Shown: positions 10,601 to 19,100 of the stretch, one piece after another
Position numbering within the stretch: the first letter of the stretch is position 1
Layout: every line of letters begins with the position of its first letter
NCBI GenBank assembly: GCA_905221605.1
Contig: CAJNDS010001001.1
Coordinates: forward strand, 564,049 to 606,548
Origin: Symbiodinium natans
Lineage: Eukaryota > Sar > Dinophyceae > Suessiales > Symbiodiniaceae
Length of the DNA: 42,500 nucleotides
Reading direction: 5' to 3'
Notes under the pieces: model-generated
Database searches by the model: none
Seen by the model: only the letters and a program-made list of their open reading frames with translations
What the model was told of the DNA's origin: nothing
Translations under genes and position numbers: made by a program

Positions 10601-12561
10601 CCAAAGGACACGTAGGCCAGATCTACAACGAATCCGCCGACGCGCTAGCCAACCACGCCAGAAGCACTGGGGCATGTACAGCCCTACCCAAAGCCGTGCT
10701 CGCACTCCTGGAACATGAGCTCCTCCCCTGGGCGTGGAGACTACAAGCCCAGACGTCTGCCATTCCCTCACTGCAGGAACTCCTAAAAGGTGAGTACGAA
10801 GAGCGAGAAGCTGCTGCGCCTGCGCACCTGCCTGTTCCCAGAAGCAGCACTACAGCCAGAACGCAGCCCCTACAGCTCAGAGTAGCCACTTACAACGTGC
10901 AGTCCATGCGTGACCGAGGGCCACTCCTCCAAGCCCTTATGAGGCGAGACGGCGTTGCGGTGCTTGGACTGCAAGAGACCAGGTACCGAACGGCGTCACT
11001 CGGCCAGGGCGAGACGCACATCACTGTGAGTAGCGCGGCCACACCAAGAGGCGAGGGCGGCTGCGCGATCTGGATTGCCAAAGACGCACAGATCGGGCCA
11101 GTCCAGATCAAGGATGCTACCGTCCTAATTAGCACAGACAGGCACCTGTTGATCAGGCTGTGCACCGACAAATGGACGGGCTACATCCTCTCCGCACATG
11201 CGCCCCACACAGGCAAGCCTGCTGAAGAGATTGCCGCCTGGTGGGACGACCTCACCAACAAGCTGAATCCCTATGTCGGTACAGGACTACCACTCATATG
11301 TTGCATCGATGCTAATGCAAGAGTTGGCGCCACCACATCACAGGCCGTCGGTCCACACGCGAGCGAAGCCGAAAATTTTGCGGGAGCCTGCCTGCGAAAC
11401 TTCTGCCACGTGAATGCCTTATGCGCCCCCACTACCTTCCAGGGCATTAAGGGACAGTGCGTCGAGCCCGACACTGACGTGCACACATGGGCTTCCAGCC
11501 ACGGTGACACGCACCGCATCGACTATGTACTCGTGCCGCAGGACTGGCTCAGTCACTGCAGCGAGATACGTATGCACCCTGACTTCAGTCTCAGGGAGGG
11601 GGAAGACCACACCGCAACGTCCCTGAAGATCACCCTCCAAGCTGGCGCCATTTCCAAGCCCAGTCGCGCTCATGCCCGGATCCCTCTGCTACGTGTTTCC
11701 GACACACAACAAGCAGAGGCGCCAATCCCTGCGGCGCTGCAGACTGCCAGCCAAGTGCCCTGGAGTACCAACATACATGACCACGTTGCCAGAGTTGACG
11801 ACATGCTTCGTAGCAGCTGCCGAAGTCAGGGACCAAAGCAACACAGAAAGGCGCACATCTCTCAGCACACCTGGAACCTGGTGAGGTACCGCAGGGAGGC
11901 CCGTCATAGGATCAAGGCTGCCCACAATGGTATCCAACGTCTCCGGCAACTCATTTGCTGGAGGGCTTGGAAACTTGGACACATCAGTGCGGAGTTCATT
12001 CGGAAGGTACAGGAATGGCGCGACAGGCAATGCGCCTTACACCGCCGTCATGCCACTGCCATACGTGACACTAGTGTAGCAAGCCTCATGCTACGAGCTT
12101 CTCTGAAACAAGACAGGCTGGACCACTTGGAGGTCCTTGCTGCCAAGTTCCAGGAAGCTGCTAACAAAGGCGCATCGCAGCAGCTTTACCACGCACTCAA
12201 GATATACCGGCCTGCAGGCAAAAAGGTCCACAAGTCCTTTGGACAGCCGCTTACTGTCATGCTCCCTACTGGCAAGCACGCTGAAACATTTGCCGAAAAA
12301 CAGCAGGCGCACAGGGATGTGTTTGCGCAGCAGGAAGCTGGGACCATCCTCACCCCTGCGGAGTACTGCAGCCAAGACGCCCCCAGTAGAGTGGAGCCCA
12401 GTGCTAGGTACCGTCTGACAGACCTCCCAACTCTCTTCCAAGTAGAGCAAGTTGTGCGCGAGGCCAAAGATGGCAAGGCTCCAGGGCCCCTGGAATTACT
12501 GCAGCCGTGTGGAAATCCTGCCCGACAGGAGCCGCCAAAACACTGCTGCCCATTTTTATGA
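3595..12561 (+). CDS. LINE ORF2, first part: repeat region, RNase H, APE endonuclease, start of RT
   Basis: The frame is open for 2988 codons. The part before 4697 overlaps ORF1 and is probably not translated; ORF2 proper starts after it, by an unknown route, since the first in-frame Met past ORF1 lies near 5164. Residue numbers count from 3595. A CPQCNG-type Cys pair is near 5190 and repeats fill 5575-9030. A hydrophobic stretch (ITAALFSLLLWGLQL) follows near 9305. RNase H has D2209 (DIYTDGS), E2264 (DAEG), D2289 (WTDCE) and D2349 (NESADALA). The APE domain has N2434 (TYNVQS), E2461 (LQETR), D2572/N2574 (IDAN), D2643 (RIDYV) and D2671-H2672 (GEDHTA), a complete catalytic set. The RT begins near 12,380 and the frame runs out at 12,561, just past a GKAPGP motif. 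RNase H before APE differs from the usual APE-RT-RNase H order of I-type LINEs. Confidence 0.8.
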   Translation: MAWRTCLVLLAWSLEIFSTATLETTTRQGLNEIVFPRLRCEANSGEQRGSCHSGALQHHNRPCRQCPGKGPARGPERYQENRGQGQASDRSQRSQDAAMGSLRSRHPGVIQKREGQTRQGHGEQRAGTSRSHSTARRSQEQSESHRSGIPTNTTSARFGDGRLFPGREHGRGPPARLPARCAWKSHAGYSDPDKKIQRCYDPQTDTAGYASNSHALHWQCSHDRPISDTSFGQSRTSRGRWICSQVSAASNGQWDTGTLRECQPRSHRQHQPYGAPDSQTRIPRPREGKNIREGDDKDNIHVTPVATPTRSRDSGRQACSKETAGGKGARCPRACHPSWSAHPPHRRRWRPRGAGSARSTCARKHVVAENSCKIWTTSRYACPRKLTDCHWVGQLTLPGKPEAQTLYRHRFTTVALTLVHKFPGSPSRIYTAVALDTSFYCATAPPISKIPSCHGKAYVLAEPPKRNIPHKQQGYPANKLTAVTQEKTSFSSRFHSRPEPQPLRFPSSQTSGIIPGRADDSPDMMPSRPCPQCNGQLPQGAGDLACRANIEHSLESLSERVYTSTSGHPRSINLRPPVFKQPAGRPPPLTRVPDTYYHGLGFPSINTRINPSQSKGHGNPHCVSRPQGAVFLACQAHQHAEPAVLTAGSFEAYCRARAAVTAPQSQLAPVTPSNVPLAQRRKRQHDAPTPTDCADPRLHCLQTLRTRHNYTSRSQLACKTLSIVPLGNTSASSPGRQESQSQLARETLSIVPSLSCQAALGTGHAPSRLDITPCATQSVCTNSARNRSDCNARHCNNAGKNNGAPPPNNCHAEEDATIPLSQLAPETLSNVRVAQCSTRQNHPQTVHTEHANHLNRQDLAFSPLFPSRSQLAHETLSNVHPGPDDKSAQGRQEAQSQLARETLSNVLSLPCQACQAPPVSGRVPFELDSATRAPSSTYRQGGHIGTNCGTTYPNHCSAKATAAAPQSQLEPVTLSNAPPACHSTRPFGATFAYRYGRQEAQSQLAHETQSIVLSLPRQATTGLSFVSTGLDIKPSDTAPQSQLAPVTLSNVPLVCHSTRPPGTAPAYNHGRQEAQSQLAHETQSIVPSLPRQATTGLSFVSTGLDIKPSDAAPQSQLAPVTLSNVPPVCHNTRPPGTAPAYNHGQQEAQLQHARETLSIVLSLPCQAAPGSGNTSSRLDTTPCETLPTCTHSARNNTGYSAQRCNSAGKNSGTPPPNSCRAEEEDATMPLSQLTPETLSNARVAQRNTRQYHPQTVRSEHADHFILYRQDPSFSPNFPSWSQLARETLSNVHLGIDAKTFQGRQEAQSQLAHETLSNVLSLPCQAPLNSGRIPPEPDSATCVPPSTHQQGGHIGSGTAYINPSSARAAAIASMSQPTPATLSHVPPAHRSMRPPGTTLACRYGRREAQSQLARETQSFILSLPRQATIGLGYALSELDTRPSDTAPQSQLAPVTLSTVPLARHSTRPPGTTLAYNHGRQEARSQLARETLSLVLSPPCQAAPGSGNTSSRLDIALCATEPAYTYSARNNSGYSAQHCNGCNSAGKNSGTPPPNNCRAEEDATMPLSQLARETLSNVRVAQRSTRQHHPQTVRSEHADHFILYQQDPAFSPYFPSRSQLAHETLSNVHLGLDAKSFQGRQEAQSQLAHETLSNVLFLPCQAAPDSGRISSAPDSTTCVPPSTHQQDGHLARGTAYVNQCSARAAAIASLPQLTPATLSNVLPARRSTRPLGTTSACRIGRQEAQSQLAHETQSTVLSLPRQATTGLGYASSGLDTKPSAAAPQSQLNHGRQEAQSQLARETLSIVLSLPCQATTGSGYAVPRPRLDTSPSALLPLTHCAEAHSGAASTHRRNARDEDPSPRQLAPALCRSAQHCNAPVTFTAPADLLLHYLQTQTSGLLHSWLAYITAALFSLLLWGLQLQGGERNADPLIRVGRCISGPHAYLWAALRCTQPHCSPPEQRPHSRNGQPANSPARSPPSSSNIPFWAKLLAVACLFTPAQSMQPSGAFSVPDPSHTYAATSVSQTRPIPTPSRSHSRPAAICWTETEHTSPQDRLHVSATRTSNSGNASANPRPPRGSNQHADSNSPKQSTRKEDTLLNSLPPEQKLRAFFLAATLLDTLFEHNQQQAPPKTGADKSKATTAARQPCGPSQDPYASLAGLESALAGCKEAWTDFWRRQPPCDLPCGSRSQLQGPLPFFPACLRALDIYTDGSHKDSHCPGWAIILVDGVQFGEEKQYAACAYGTVKAIADIGLCRDNHLSNIDAEGIPVLLALLWTLGLDIRIHVTIWTDCEVIATAANGASSPPDAKEKQRRLCPSIRQVMQIHEARTSPVQVQWTKGHVGQIYNESADALANHARSTGACTALPKAVLALLEHELLPWAWRLQAQTSAIPSLQELLKGEYEEREAAAPAHLPVPRSSTTARTQPLQLRVATYNVQSMRDRGPLLQALMRRDGVAVLGLQETRYRTASLGQGETHITVSSAATPRGEGGCAIWIAKDAQIGPVQIKDATVLISTDRHLLIRLCTDKWTGYILSAHAPHTGKPAEEIAAWWDDLTNKLNPYVGTGLPLICCIDANARVGATTSQAVGPHASEAENFAGACLRNFCHVNALCAPTTFQGIKGQCVEPDTDVHTWASSHGDTHRIDYVLVPQDWLSHCSEIRMHPDFSLREGEDHTATSLKITLQAGAISKPSRAHARIPLLRVSDTQQAEAPIPAALQTASQVPWSTNIHDHVARVDDMLRSSCRSQGPKQHRKAHISQHTWNLVRYRREARHRIKAAHNGIQRLRQLICWRAWKLGHISAEFIRKVQEWRDRQCALHRRHATAIRDTSVASLMLRASLKQDRLDHLEVLAAKFQEAANKGASQQLYHALKIYRPAGKKVHKSFGQPLTVMLPTGKHAETFAEKQQAHRDVFAQQEAGTILTPAEYCSQDAPSRVEPSARYRLTDLPTLFQVEQVVREAKDGKAPGPLELLQPCGNPARQEPPKHCCPFL
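5575..9030 (+). repeat. Higher-order coding repeat in ORF2 (about 26 SQLA..TLSNV motifs)
   Basis: A ~35 bp core (TCGCAGCTCGCGC, then RTGAGACGCTGAGC, then a variable end) recurs about 26 times at intervals of 80-240 bp and encodes variants of SQLA(R/H/P)(E/V)T(L/Q)S(N/I)V. The cores sit in a larger period: equivalent points fall at ~6051, ~7279 and ~8286 (1228 and 1007 bp apart), with partial units at each end. The first full unit is longer by about 220 bp because a two-motif block is duplicated (~6592 and ~6817, 225 bp apart). Indels between copies are multiples of three, so the frame stays open. The cores are better conserved than the linkers. Function unknown. Confidence 0.85.
12470..12500 (+). 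other. Frame change inside the LINE reverse transcriptase
   Basis: Frame 1 reads through a GKAPGP motif at about 12,473-12,490, after which the RT-like reading is in frame 3 (GITAAVWKSC). This fits loss of one base beside GGGCCCC. The local codons do not form a canonical X-XXY-YYZ slippery heptamer, so a mutation is more likely than programmed -1 frameshifting. Confidence 0.75.
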
Positions 12562-14813
12562 AAGCCCATATCCGGCTCACCGAGCCCATACAGTATCGGG
12601 GCTGTCAACTCGTTGCTTTTTTCAAGCAGAAAGGCACGCCAACTGACCCTCTAAACTACAGAAGCATCGCGCTCTTTGACCCCGCGGCGAAGATGCACCA
12701 CCGGCTGCTGCGCCCTGCTTTGTGCCAGCAACTAGGACACACTGCCCAGCCGTTGCAACAGGGCTGCGTCAGAGGGTCGTCCTCAAACTCCCTTCACCAT
12801 TACGTTGCCACGTGGGGAAGGATCTCCAAAGCCAGGGGCGCACCCTGCGCTACGATCTTCCTTGACCTCAGCGCCGCGTACTACAGATTGCTGCGAGAGT
12901 CTATGTGGCCGACAGCTGCTGACGGCGCCGAAAGCCCCACAGACCAACACGTTGCCTGGATACTTGGGCGCCTGCAGGTGCCCGCTACACTTATGCACCA
13001 GGTTCAGCAGTATGCTCGCAACACTGACCTGCTGGAGCAGGCCCCGGAGCACCTACGCCGCTACGTCAGAGTCATGCTCAGCGGAACGTACTTCGTACAA
13101 GACGGCCTTGAAGGACTTGTCCGTACACACGCCGGCTCAAGGCCGGGCGACGCAATAGCAGATGCCCTCTTTGCGCTTGCTGCTGCGGACATGCTGCGCG
13201 AAGTACAAGAGCACCTCAACTTAAACGGGCAGCCGTGCCCGCTGCCGACGTGGGCCGACGACGTTGCTCTACCGCTGACCTGCGACTCTTGCGAGGAAGT
13301 CGTCAACACTGTGCAACAGGCGGCTACCGTACTGCACGACAGCTGCACCCGCAGGGCAATGGCACCGAACTACGCTGCCGGCAAGACGGAGGTTTTGGTA
13401 TGCCCTACGGGACCAGGATCCAAAAAACTCAAGCGCAGCCTCTTCCGAACTGGGGAAGGCACCATCGAGTTTACCGGTGGGGATGGGCGTCACCTCCTTC
13501 GTTGCGTGACCAGCTACAAACATCTCGGCAATGTTATCTCGGAGACGGGCGCGGCGCTGCCTGACATCCGGCAAAACCTTGCAGCGGCGCAGGCTTCCGC
13601 TGGACCGCTGACGAAGAAAGTCTTCCGTAACGACAAAGCCCCTTTCGCTACGCGCAGCCTTCTCATGCAAAGCCTCGCTGTTAGTCGTGCTGTGCACGGT
13701 GCTGAGGTTTGGGGGAAACTCAGTAGGCGCGAGTCACATGTATGGCACCATGGACTTGCACGCGTGCTGCGCAAACTCCTGCCAGAAGACCGTTACACCG
13801 GGGACAGCACCTGGGCGGCGTCTGCAGATGTCTTCGGCGCCACTGGGCACCCCAACGCGGAACAATGCTTGTCTGCCGCTAGGCTCAGGCACCTAGTGCA
13901 GATCAGTAGAGGGCAGCATGAGGACCTTTGGCATCTTCTTCAAGTAGAGGCCGCCTGCACCGCCGATGCCTGGCTGCACCTAGTACAACGCGATCTTGCG
14001 TGGCTTCAGGGGCTTTTCGACCGCGAAACCACTCCTCGACTGCCGGCAGAGGTCTTCGAAGCCGGAGCAGACAATGCTCACAGCCTACGCCAGCTTCATC
14101 ACCAAATCCGGCGAGGCATGCGCAAAGTCGGGGAGCACAATTGGCATGAATACCAACGCAGCCTGCAAAGTAAGAAAGCCGTCCCCGGCCCAAGTCCAGC
14201 CCCCAGCGAAGCAAGCAGAGTCGAGCTAGAGCATCCTTTCGCTTGTGAGAAATGTCCAGCCGCCTTCTCTACGCGACAGCAGGTGCGGGCTCACAGGCTT
14301 GCTAAGCATGGCCAACGACCATTGCTAGAAAGCTATGTCGGCGCCAGTCTCTGTACAGTGTGCCTTACGCAGTTCTGGGCCCGCAGGAGACTCATACGAC
14401 ATGTCACGCATGATTCCAAAACCTGCGGGTGGCAACTTCTGACACGTGCCCGGGCGCAGCCCCTTGTAGACCTAAGACAGCGAGAGCGAGCCAGAGCCAT
14501 AAAGGCCACTGCCTCAGGTGGCATTCACGCACAGGACCGCCTGCCAGCAGTCAGGGTGCATGGACCCTTGCGCAGGGAAGTGCCCCCCGACATGCAGATT
14601 TCCCCAGACCTCCTTAGCATGCAAGCAGTGCTCGACATAGCTCATGATAGCACACATGCTTGGCCTTTTAGGCTGCGGGTGACCCTGGACGAGTATCTCA
14701 CAGCCAGCCCTGCCACACAGGCTGTTTTCTTTCAAAGCCTGTCGGAGGCACAGCAACATGTGCTGGAGCGCCTGGTTCAGGCCACTGAACAGATCCATAC
14801 AGGTCAGGGCTAG
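12507..14813 (+). CDS. LINE ORF2, second part: reverse transcriptase and C2H2 zinc fingers
   Basis: 768 codons in frame 3, taking over from the frame-1 part by a one-base shift near 12,490; the coding sense continues without loss. RT motifs: NYRSIALFDPAAKMH (fingers), FLDLSAAYY with catalytic D120 (motif A), GSRPGDAIADALFAL (motif B) and WADD at residues 249-252 (motif C, with W in place of the usual Y/F), then a SYKHLGNVIS thumb-type motif. After the RT come two C2H2 fingers: C580-x2-C583-x12-H596-x4-H601 and C616-x2-C619-x12-H632-x2-H635. The stop is TAG at 14811-14813. There is no second RNase H downstream of the RT. The intact catalytic residues suggest a recent copy; the frame change suggests it is inactive unless frameshifting occurs. 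Confidence 0.85.
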   Translation: MWKSCPTGAAKTLLPIFMKAHIRLTEPIQYRGCQLVAFFKQKGTPTDPLNYRSIALFDPAAKMHHRLLRPALCQQLGHTAQPLQQGCVRGSSSNSLHHYVATWGRISKARGAPCATIFLDLSAAYYRLLRESMWPTAADGAESPTDQHVAWILGRLQVPATLMHQVQQYARNTDLLEQAPEHLRRYVRVMLSGTYFVQDGLEGLVRTHAGSRPGDAIADALFALAAADMLREVQEHLNLNGQPCPLPTWADDVALPLTCDSCEEVVNTVQQAATVLHDSCTRRAMAPNYAAGKTEVLVCPTGPGSKKLKRSLFRTGEGTIEFTGGDGRHLLRCVTSYKHLGNVISETGAALPDIRQNLAAAQASAGPLTKKVFRNDKAPFATRSLLMQSLAVSRAVHGAEVWGKLSRRESHVWHHGLARVLRKLLPEDRYTGDSTWAASADVFGATGHPNAEQCLSAARLRHLVQISRGQHEDLWHLLQVEAACTADAWLHLVQRDLAWLQGLFDRETTPRLPAEVFEAGADNAHSLRQLHHQIRRGMRKVGEHNWHEYQRSLQSKKAVPGPSPAPSEASRVELEHPFACEKCPAAFSTRQQVRAHRLAKHGQRPLLESYVGASLCTVCLTQFWARRRLIRHVTHDSKTCGWQLLTRARAQPLVDLRQRERARAIKATASGGIHAQDRLPAVRVHGPLRREVPPDMQISPDLLSMQAVLDIAHDSTHAWPFRLRVTLDEYLTASPATQAVFFQSLSEAQQHVLERLVQATEQIHTGQG

Positions 14814-15276
14814 GACGCTTCCTTTCTAATTAATACCAAAGCTGCATGTTTTTGCTTTTGGCCTGTAAGCGCCAATCCCGACGTTCACTGAACTTTGACG
14901 CAGTCCGATCCCCTTAACCACCCCCCCCCCCCCCCCCCTCCAAAAAAAAATTAGAGCCAAAAGGGCCCAAAAGCCAGTGACTTCTGAAACACAAGCTAGG
15001 GTGGCCCTTAACCCCCTCGGTTTAGGGTTTAGGTTTAGGGTTGAGGGTTGAGGGTTGAGGGTCTGAAAAATGTTCCTGGATATGATCCTCTTAAACCCAA
15101 ACAAGGGAAAATACAGAAAATGTCCCAGAGGCCGACCTGGCGGTGTCCGAAAATGGGGGGTACCCTTTGGGGGCCCCTTATACAAAGAGAATGGTTCTGT
15201 TTGGGGGGTCTATGTTAAGGGTCCACCCTAAACCCTAAACCCAAAACCCTAAACCCGAATTCTCGTAAACCCCCAC
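14814..15276. other. Non-coding tract after the LINE
   Basis: Possible LINE 3' UTR to about 14,920, then an 18-19 nt C run, an A run and short TTTAGGG/TTGAGGG units (15,020-15,062). Nothing here looks coding on either strand. Confidence 0.5.
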
Positions 15277-16064
15277 CTAGAAGAGAACTGAAGCCGGCTG
15301 GATGCGGCCAGGGCGGCAATGATCAGGCCTTCGAAGCCTTTCTGACGAATCTTATGCCTCAGGGGTTTAGGGTTTAGGGTTCGAGTTAGGGTTAGGGTCT
15401 AGGGTCTAGGGTCTAGGGTCTAGGGTCTGGGGTCTAGGGTCTAGGGTCTAGGGTCTAGGGTCTAGGGTCTAGGGTCTAGGGTCTAGGGTCTAGGGTCTAG
15501 GGTCTGGGTCCAGGGTTTAGGGTCTAGGGTCTAGGGTTTAGGGTTTAGGGTTTAGGATGCGCTTCGGACAGAGGCCTCAACCCAGGAGTTCGCATCTTCC
15601 AGTGCAAGAAGATTTCAGAGTGGAGCCTAGATTCGTTTTCTTGGTAGCCCAGTAACCATATTATAATGAGGGCACGCTTTTTTGGGTTGGTTATTTTATA
15701 AGGGAACCCATAACTAAAAAAAGGGTAAAGGGTACCACTGGGCTAGTAAGACATGTACAGCAAGATGCATAAGCAATTAAAATATACGCACACATGCATA
15801 TTCGTGATCATATATGTACGCGCTGTATATGTGCATGCATGCATATATACATATACATATGTGTATTTTTATATATACACATATATACATATATATATGT
15901 ATATCTGTCTATCTATATACACACACACACGTTATGCATGTGTGCGTACTTGCCCGACTTACAGTTTTTTTTTGCCACCAAGGAACCTCCAGGCAAAGCC
16001 CTCTAAACCCTGAAGCCCTCTTATCGAGTCTTTCAAAGCGTGGACAAAGGCAGACGGCTGTTTG
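15277..16064 (-). CDS. Three putative exons nearest the LINE
   Basis: 16064-16017: acceptor CTGAAG, QTAVCLCPRFERLDK, GC donor. 15626-15576: acceptor TCTAG|G, LHSEIFLHWKMRTPGL, GC donor. 15357-15277: HKIRQKGFEGLIIAALAASS and then RLQFSS, donor CTAG|GTGGGG. The next minus-strand exon candidate lies beyond the LINE at ~3246. Confidence 0.55.
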
Positions 16065-16158
16065 CTTCAGAACCCAAGAATGGAAGACAATAATCCCTAA
16101 TTACCCTTGTAAGGAAGAATCTATTTGCATGTATGAATATAAATAGATATACAAATCG

Positions 16159-16198
<40 letters not shown>

Positions 16199-19100
16199 TA
16201 TTTATACTATAATATATATATATATATATATCACATAATATATATATATATATACACACATATGTCTTTTTGTAGTTTTTTTTTATTTTGGGGGGCGGGG
16301 TGGGCGGGGGGTCTTAAGCAAATAGTAGCAGAGGTGCTTGATGTTGGTGGCCAGTTCCTCCCAGCGGTCCCAGGAAACCTCCTTCACCAGCTGAACCTGA
16401 GTCAGGATGGCCCATCTACCTTGAGAACCCCAAACCTACCTTTTGGTAGGTTGCCGAAGAGTCCTATGAGGGTCTTTTCACCAAGAGCCGGCAAAGAAGC
16501 AGGCTTTGGGTTCTTAGAGCTTACATTAAGAGCTTACAGGGATTCGGGGCTTGACACCCTGGCTGGTGGCTTATGCAAAATATTCGGAAAAGGGATTGCT
16601 CAGACTTCCCCCTTCCCACCGGCCCTCACTGCCAACACTTCTGAGATGTCTCAGAACAAGGCCGCGTTCTCAAAGCGGGCCGAAGCACTCAGCAAACAAG
16701 CATGCCACGAGGCTTTAAATGAAATCAACTGCTCTTCGACTCTTAGGGCTTTAGGGTTTAGGGTTCAGGGTTTAGGGTTCAGGGTTTAGGGTTTCGGGAA
16801 ACCCGAAACAACTCTCCAAAACAAGCAAATAGCCTTGACAGCACACTGGAACTTCTCCTTGCGGTCCGAGACGCTGTGGCGAGGTCGTTGCTGTTGGTGC
16901 GCAGGAACTTCCTGTTTATAGAGTCCCGGTCTGCAGCCCCGGAAAAAAGGCTTATACAAACCCCCAGAAACTTAAACTACTTTCTAAACCCTAAAGGGAT
17001 TCGGAGGTTCAAGGGGGTAAATCCTAAACCCTAAACCCTAAACCCTACGCCCTGCCTAAGCTCCACACCCAGGGTTTAGAACTTCATGGAAGGCCCGGAG
17101 AAGGAGGGAGGGCTTCAGGGTTGAAGGTTCAGGGTTGAATTTAGAGTTGTTGAGGATACCCAGATAAGGACTCTTCCGTAGATCCTTCCATGAACTAGGC
17201 GATGCTCGTGGTTTACCTTGACATCGCGAGTTTCGGAAGCTCGGAAAGGTACTTTGACAACCTAAACCCTAAACCCTAAACCCTAAACCCTAAACTTTTT
17301 TGGCTAAACCCCCTGGTTGCGGTTGACAACGCCCGGGCGCGCCGACCCAAAGGCAAGGCTGGCCAAAGCAACACTTCCCCAAAACCCTAAACCGCTTCTA
17401 AGAAGCCCAAGAATGCATAGCCCCAAATGTCAGAAAACCCTAAGCCGTTTGAGGGCCAAGGGCAATTAGAGTTCAGGTTCTCTATGTTCGTGCAGTTCTT
17501 GCAGCTTCGTAGGGTTCATCTTGGAATGTTCCCCCTGATACGAACAGCCCTGAATAGGGATTCTAGTACACCCTACTACAATCCATATTAAGGACTGTTA
17601 GTATAAGGCCGAACATCCCAAGGCGAATGCTTAAGGTGAACAAGCAGAAGCCGCAAGGCCTCAGCTTCTCCACATCCTCATCCTGCAGAAGGGGACACGC
17701 GCTTGTTTCTGCGGGATAAGGGGTTTGGGTTTAGGGGGTCTTCTGTAGTAGGATTTTGGGCGATAGGGTTTTTCCCCCCCCCACCCCCGCCTCCCCCCCT
17801 GCCCCCCGCCATCTTTCAGACCAGGACACTGTATTTCGGAATGCACTTGTCGGAGCTTGCGCAAGGTTTAGGGGTTTCAGGGTTGTTGACGGCAAGCCAA
17901 CAACAACAGCTCAGCTCCCTGGATCAAACTTGCTCCAGCACATGAAAACTCTGTATGTTCTCATCTGTGATGCTTACGGAAACTCACACGGAAGGTTTTT
18001 TTCGGCTTAATGGCATGCCCTTGTCCAACTATGCGGCGGTTTAGGGCTTTGGTGTGCAAGTTTCAGCGATGGTTCTGCTTACAGGCTCGGGGAACACACA
18101 TGCATTGGGGGTGACCCAACTGAGGGTACTTAAAGCCCCAGTGGTAACCTCCTTTGCAAGCCGCACCCTTGAACCACAAAACCCTCAACTCATGAAGCGG
18201 CTTCCAAACCTAAGCTCTCAACTTCAGCCTAAGTCTAAAACCTACGTAAACTCAGGCCCTATAAAACTCTAAACCCTCAACCCTATCAACCATAAACCCT
18301 AAGCCCTAAACCCTTCACCCCAAACCTAACCTGAAGACGAAAAAGGCGCTAGAAGACACCCCAGAAGCGCCTCGAGCCCGCTCTCGCGCCCCTCCTGCAA
18401 GGCAGGGTGGAGGTAAACATGGTCCGAAAGGGCTTGGGCCCAGGGGATTTAGGCTTAAGGGAGGGGTTGGGTTCAGGGACCGGAGGTTTAAGGGTTTAGG
18501 GCTTTAAGAGGCCTTTTGGGGTTTTATGTTGTAAGTACCCTAAATAAGGCTATAACCCTAGTTGCCCCACTTATAACCCTACTCATAAGTACCCATGAAC
18601 CTCCAAGGAGGGGTTTCAGGATTGAAGTGAGGACGTTGCGGTGCCTCCGCGTGGACGATGAAGGGTGTCAGGTCCAGGCCGAAACTGAAGACGTGGCGGT
18701 AGAAGCCTCGATTTCAAGGGCTGGAATGTGGCTTCGAAGATTGTTGTATACTTAGACGAATCGAATATAACTCAAGCTCCGACTCATCAGCTCTGGCTGT
18801 TGGACAACATTGCGTTGGCCGGCGTGCCTTCTTCGCCAATCGGAGTTCATGCATCAAGTGAGACATTGCCCTAAACCCTAAACCCTAAACCCTAAACCCT
18901 AAACCCTAAACCCTAAACCCTTTTGCACCTAGGCTTCTGGTGCAGGCCGGGTTTGAGGTTTGGGGCTTGGGGCCTTGGGTCAGGGTGCCCCAACCAAAAC
19001 CTTCTCCCTCACCCTGTAAACCTTTTCAAAGCAACAGGCGAAAAATACCCCGAACCCCAGGACGGGGACTGAGCCCTGGAATTCAGAGCCTGAAAAACAG

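Larger units (their letters stand above)
3383..14815 (+). mobile_element. Large non-LTR (LINE) retrotransposon with RNase H-APE-RT order
   Basis: An 11.4 kb unit carries ORF1 (3584-4696) and ORF2 (to 12561, continued 12507-14813). ORF2 holds, in order, a long repeat-rich region, an RNase H, an apurinic-type endonuclease and a reverse transcriptase with terminal zinc fingers, which defines a LINE rather than an LTR element; no LTR is seen. The left edge is put where the ORF1 frame opens (stop at 3380-3382, just after a degenerate CCCTAAA run). The right edge is put at the ORF2 stop. A true 3' UTR may reach the poly-C run near 14,922. No poly-A tail or target-site duplication was found. It lies antisense to all host exons around it. 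Confidence 0.85.

Noticed and set aside
14922-14940. Poly-C run as the LINE 3' tail
   Set aside because: Similar poly-C/poly-G runs occur throughout the window (2,367; 2,561; 23,281; 28,372; 42,235), so it is not specific to the element.
16133-16789. 218-codon plus ORF
   Set aside because: Its start is pure AT microsatellite and its end TTTAGGG repeat; the middle overlaps a better minus-strand exon (16419-16330).
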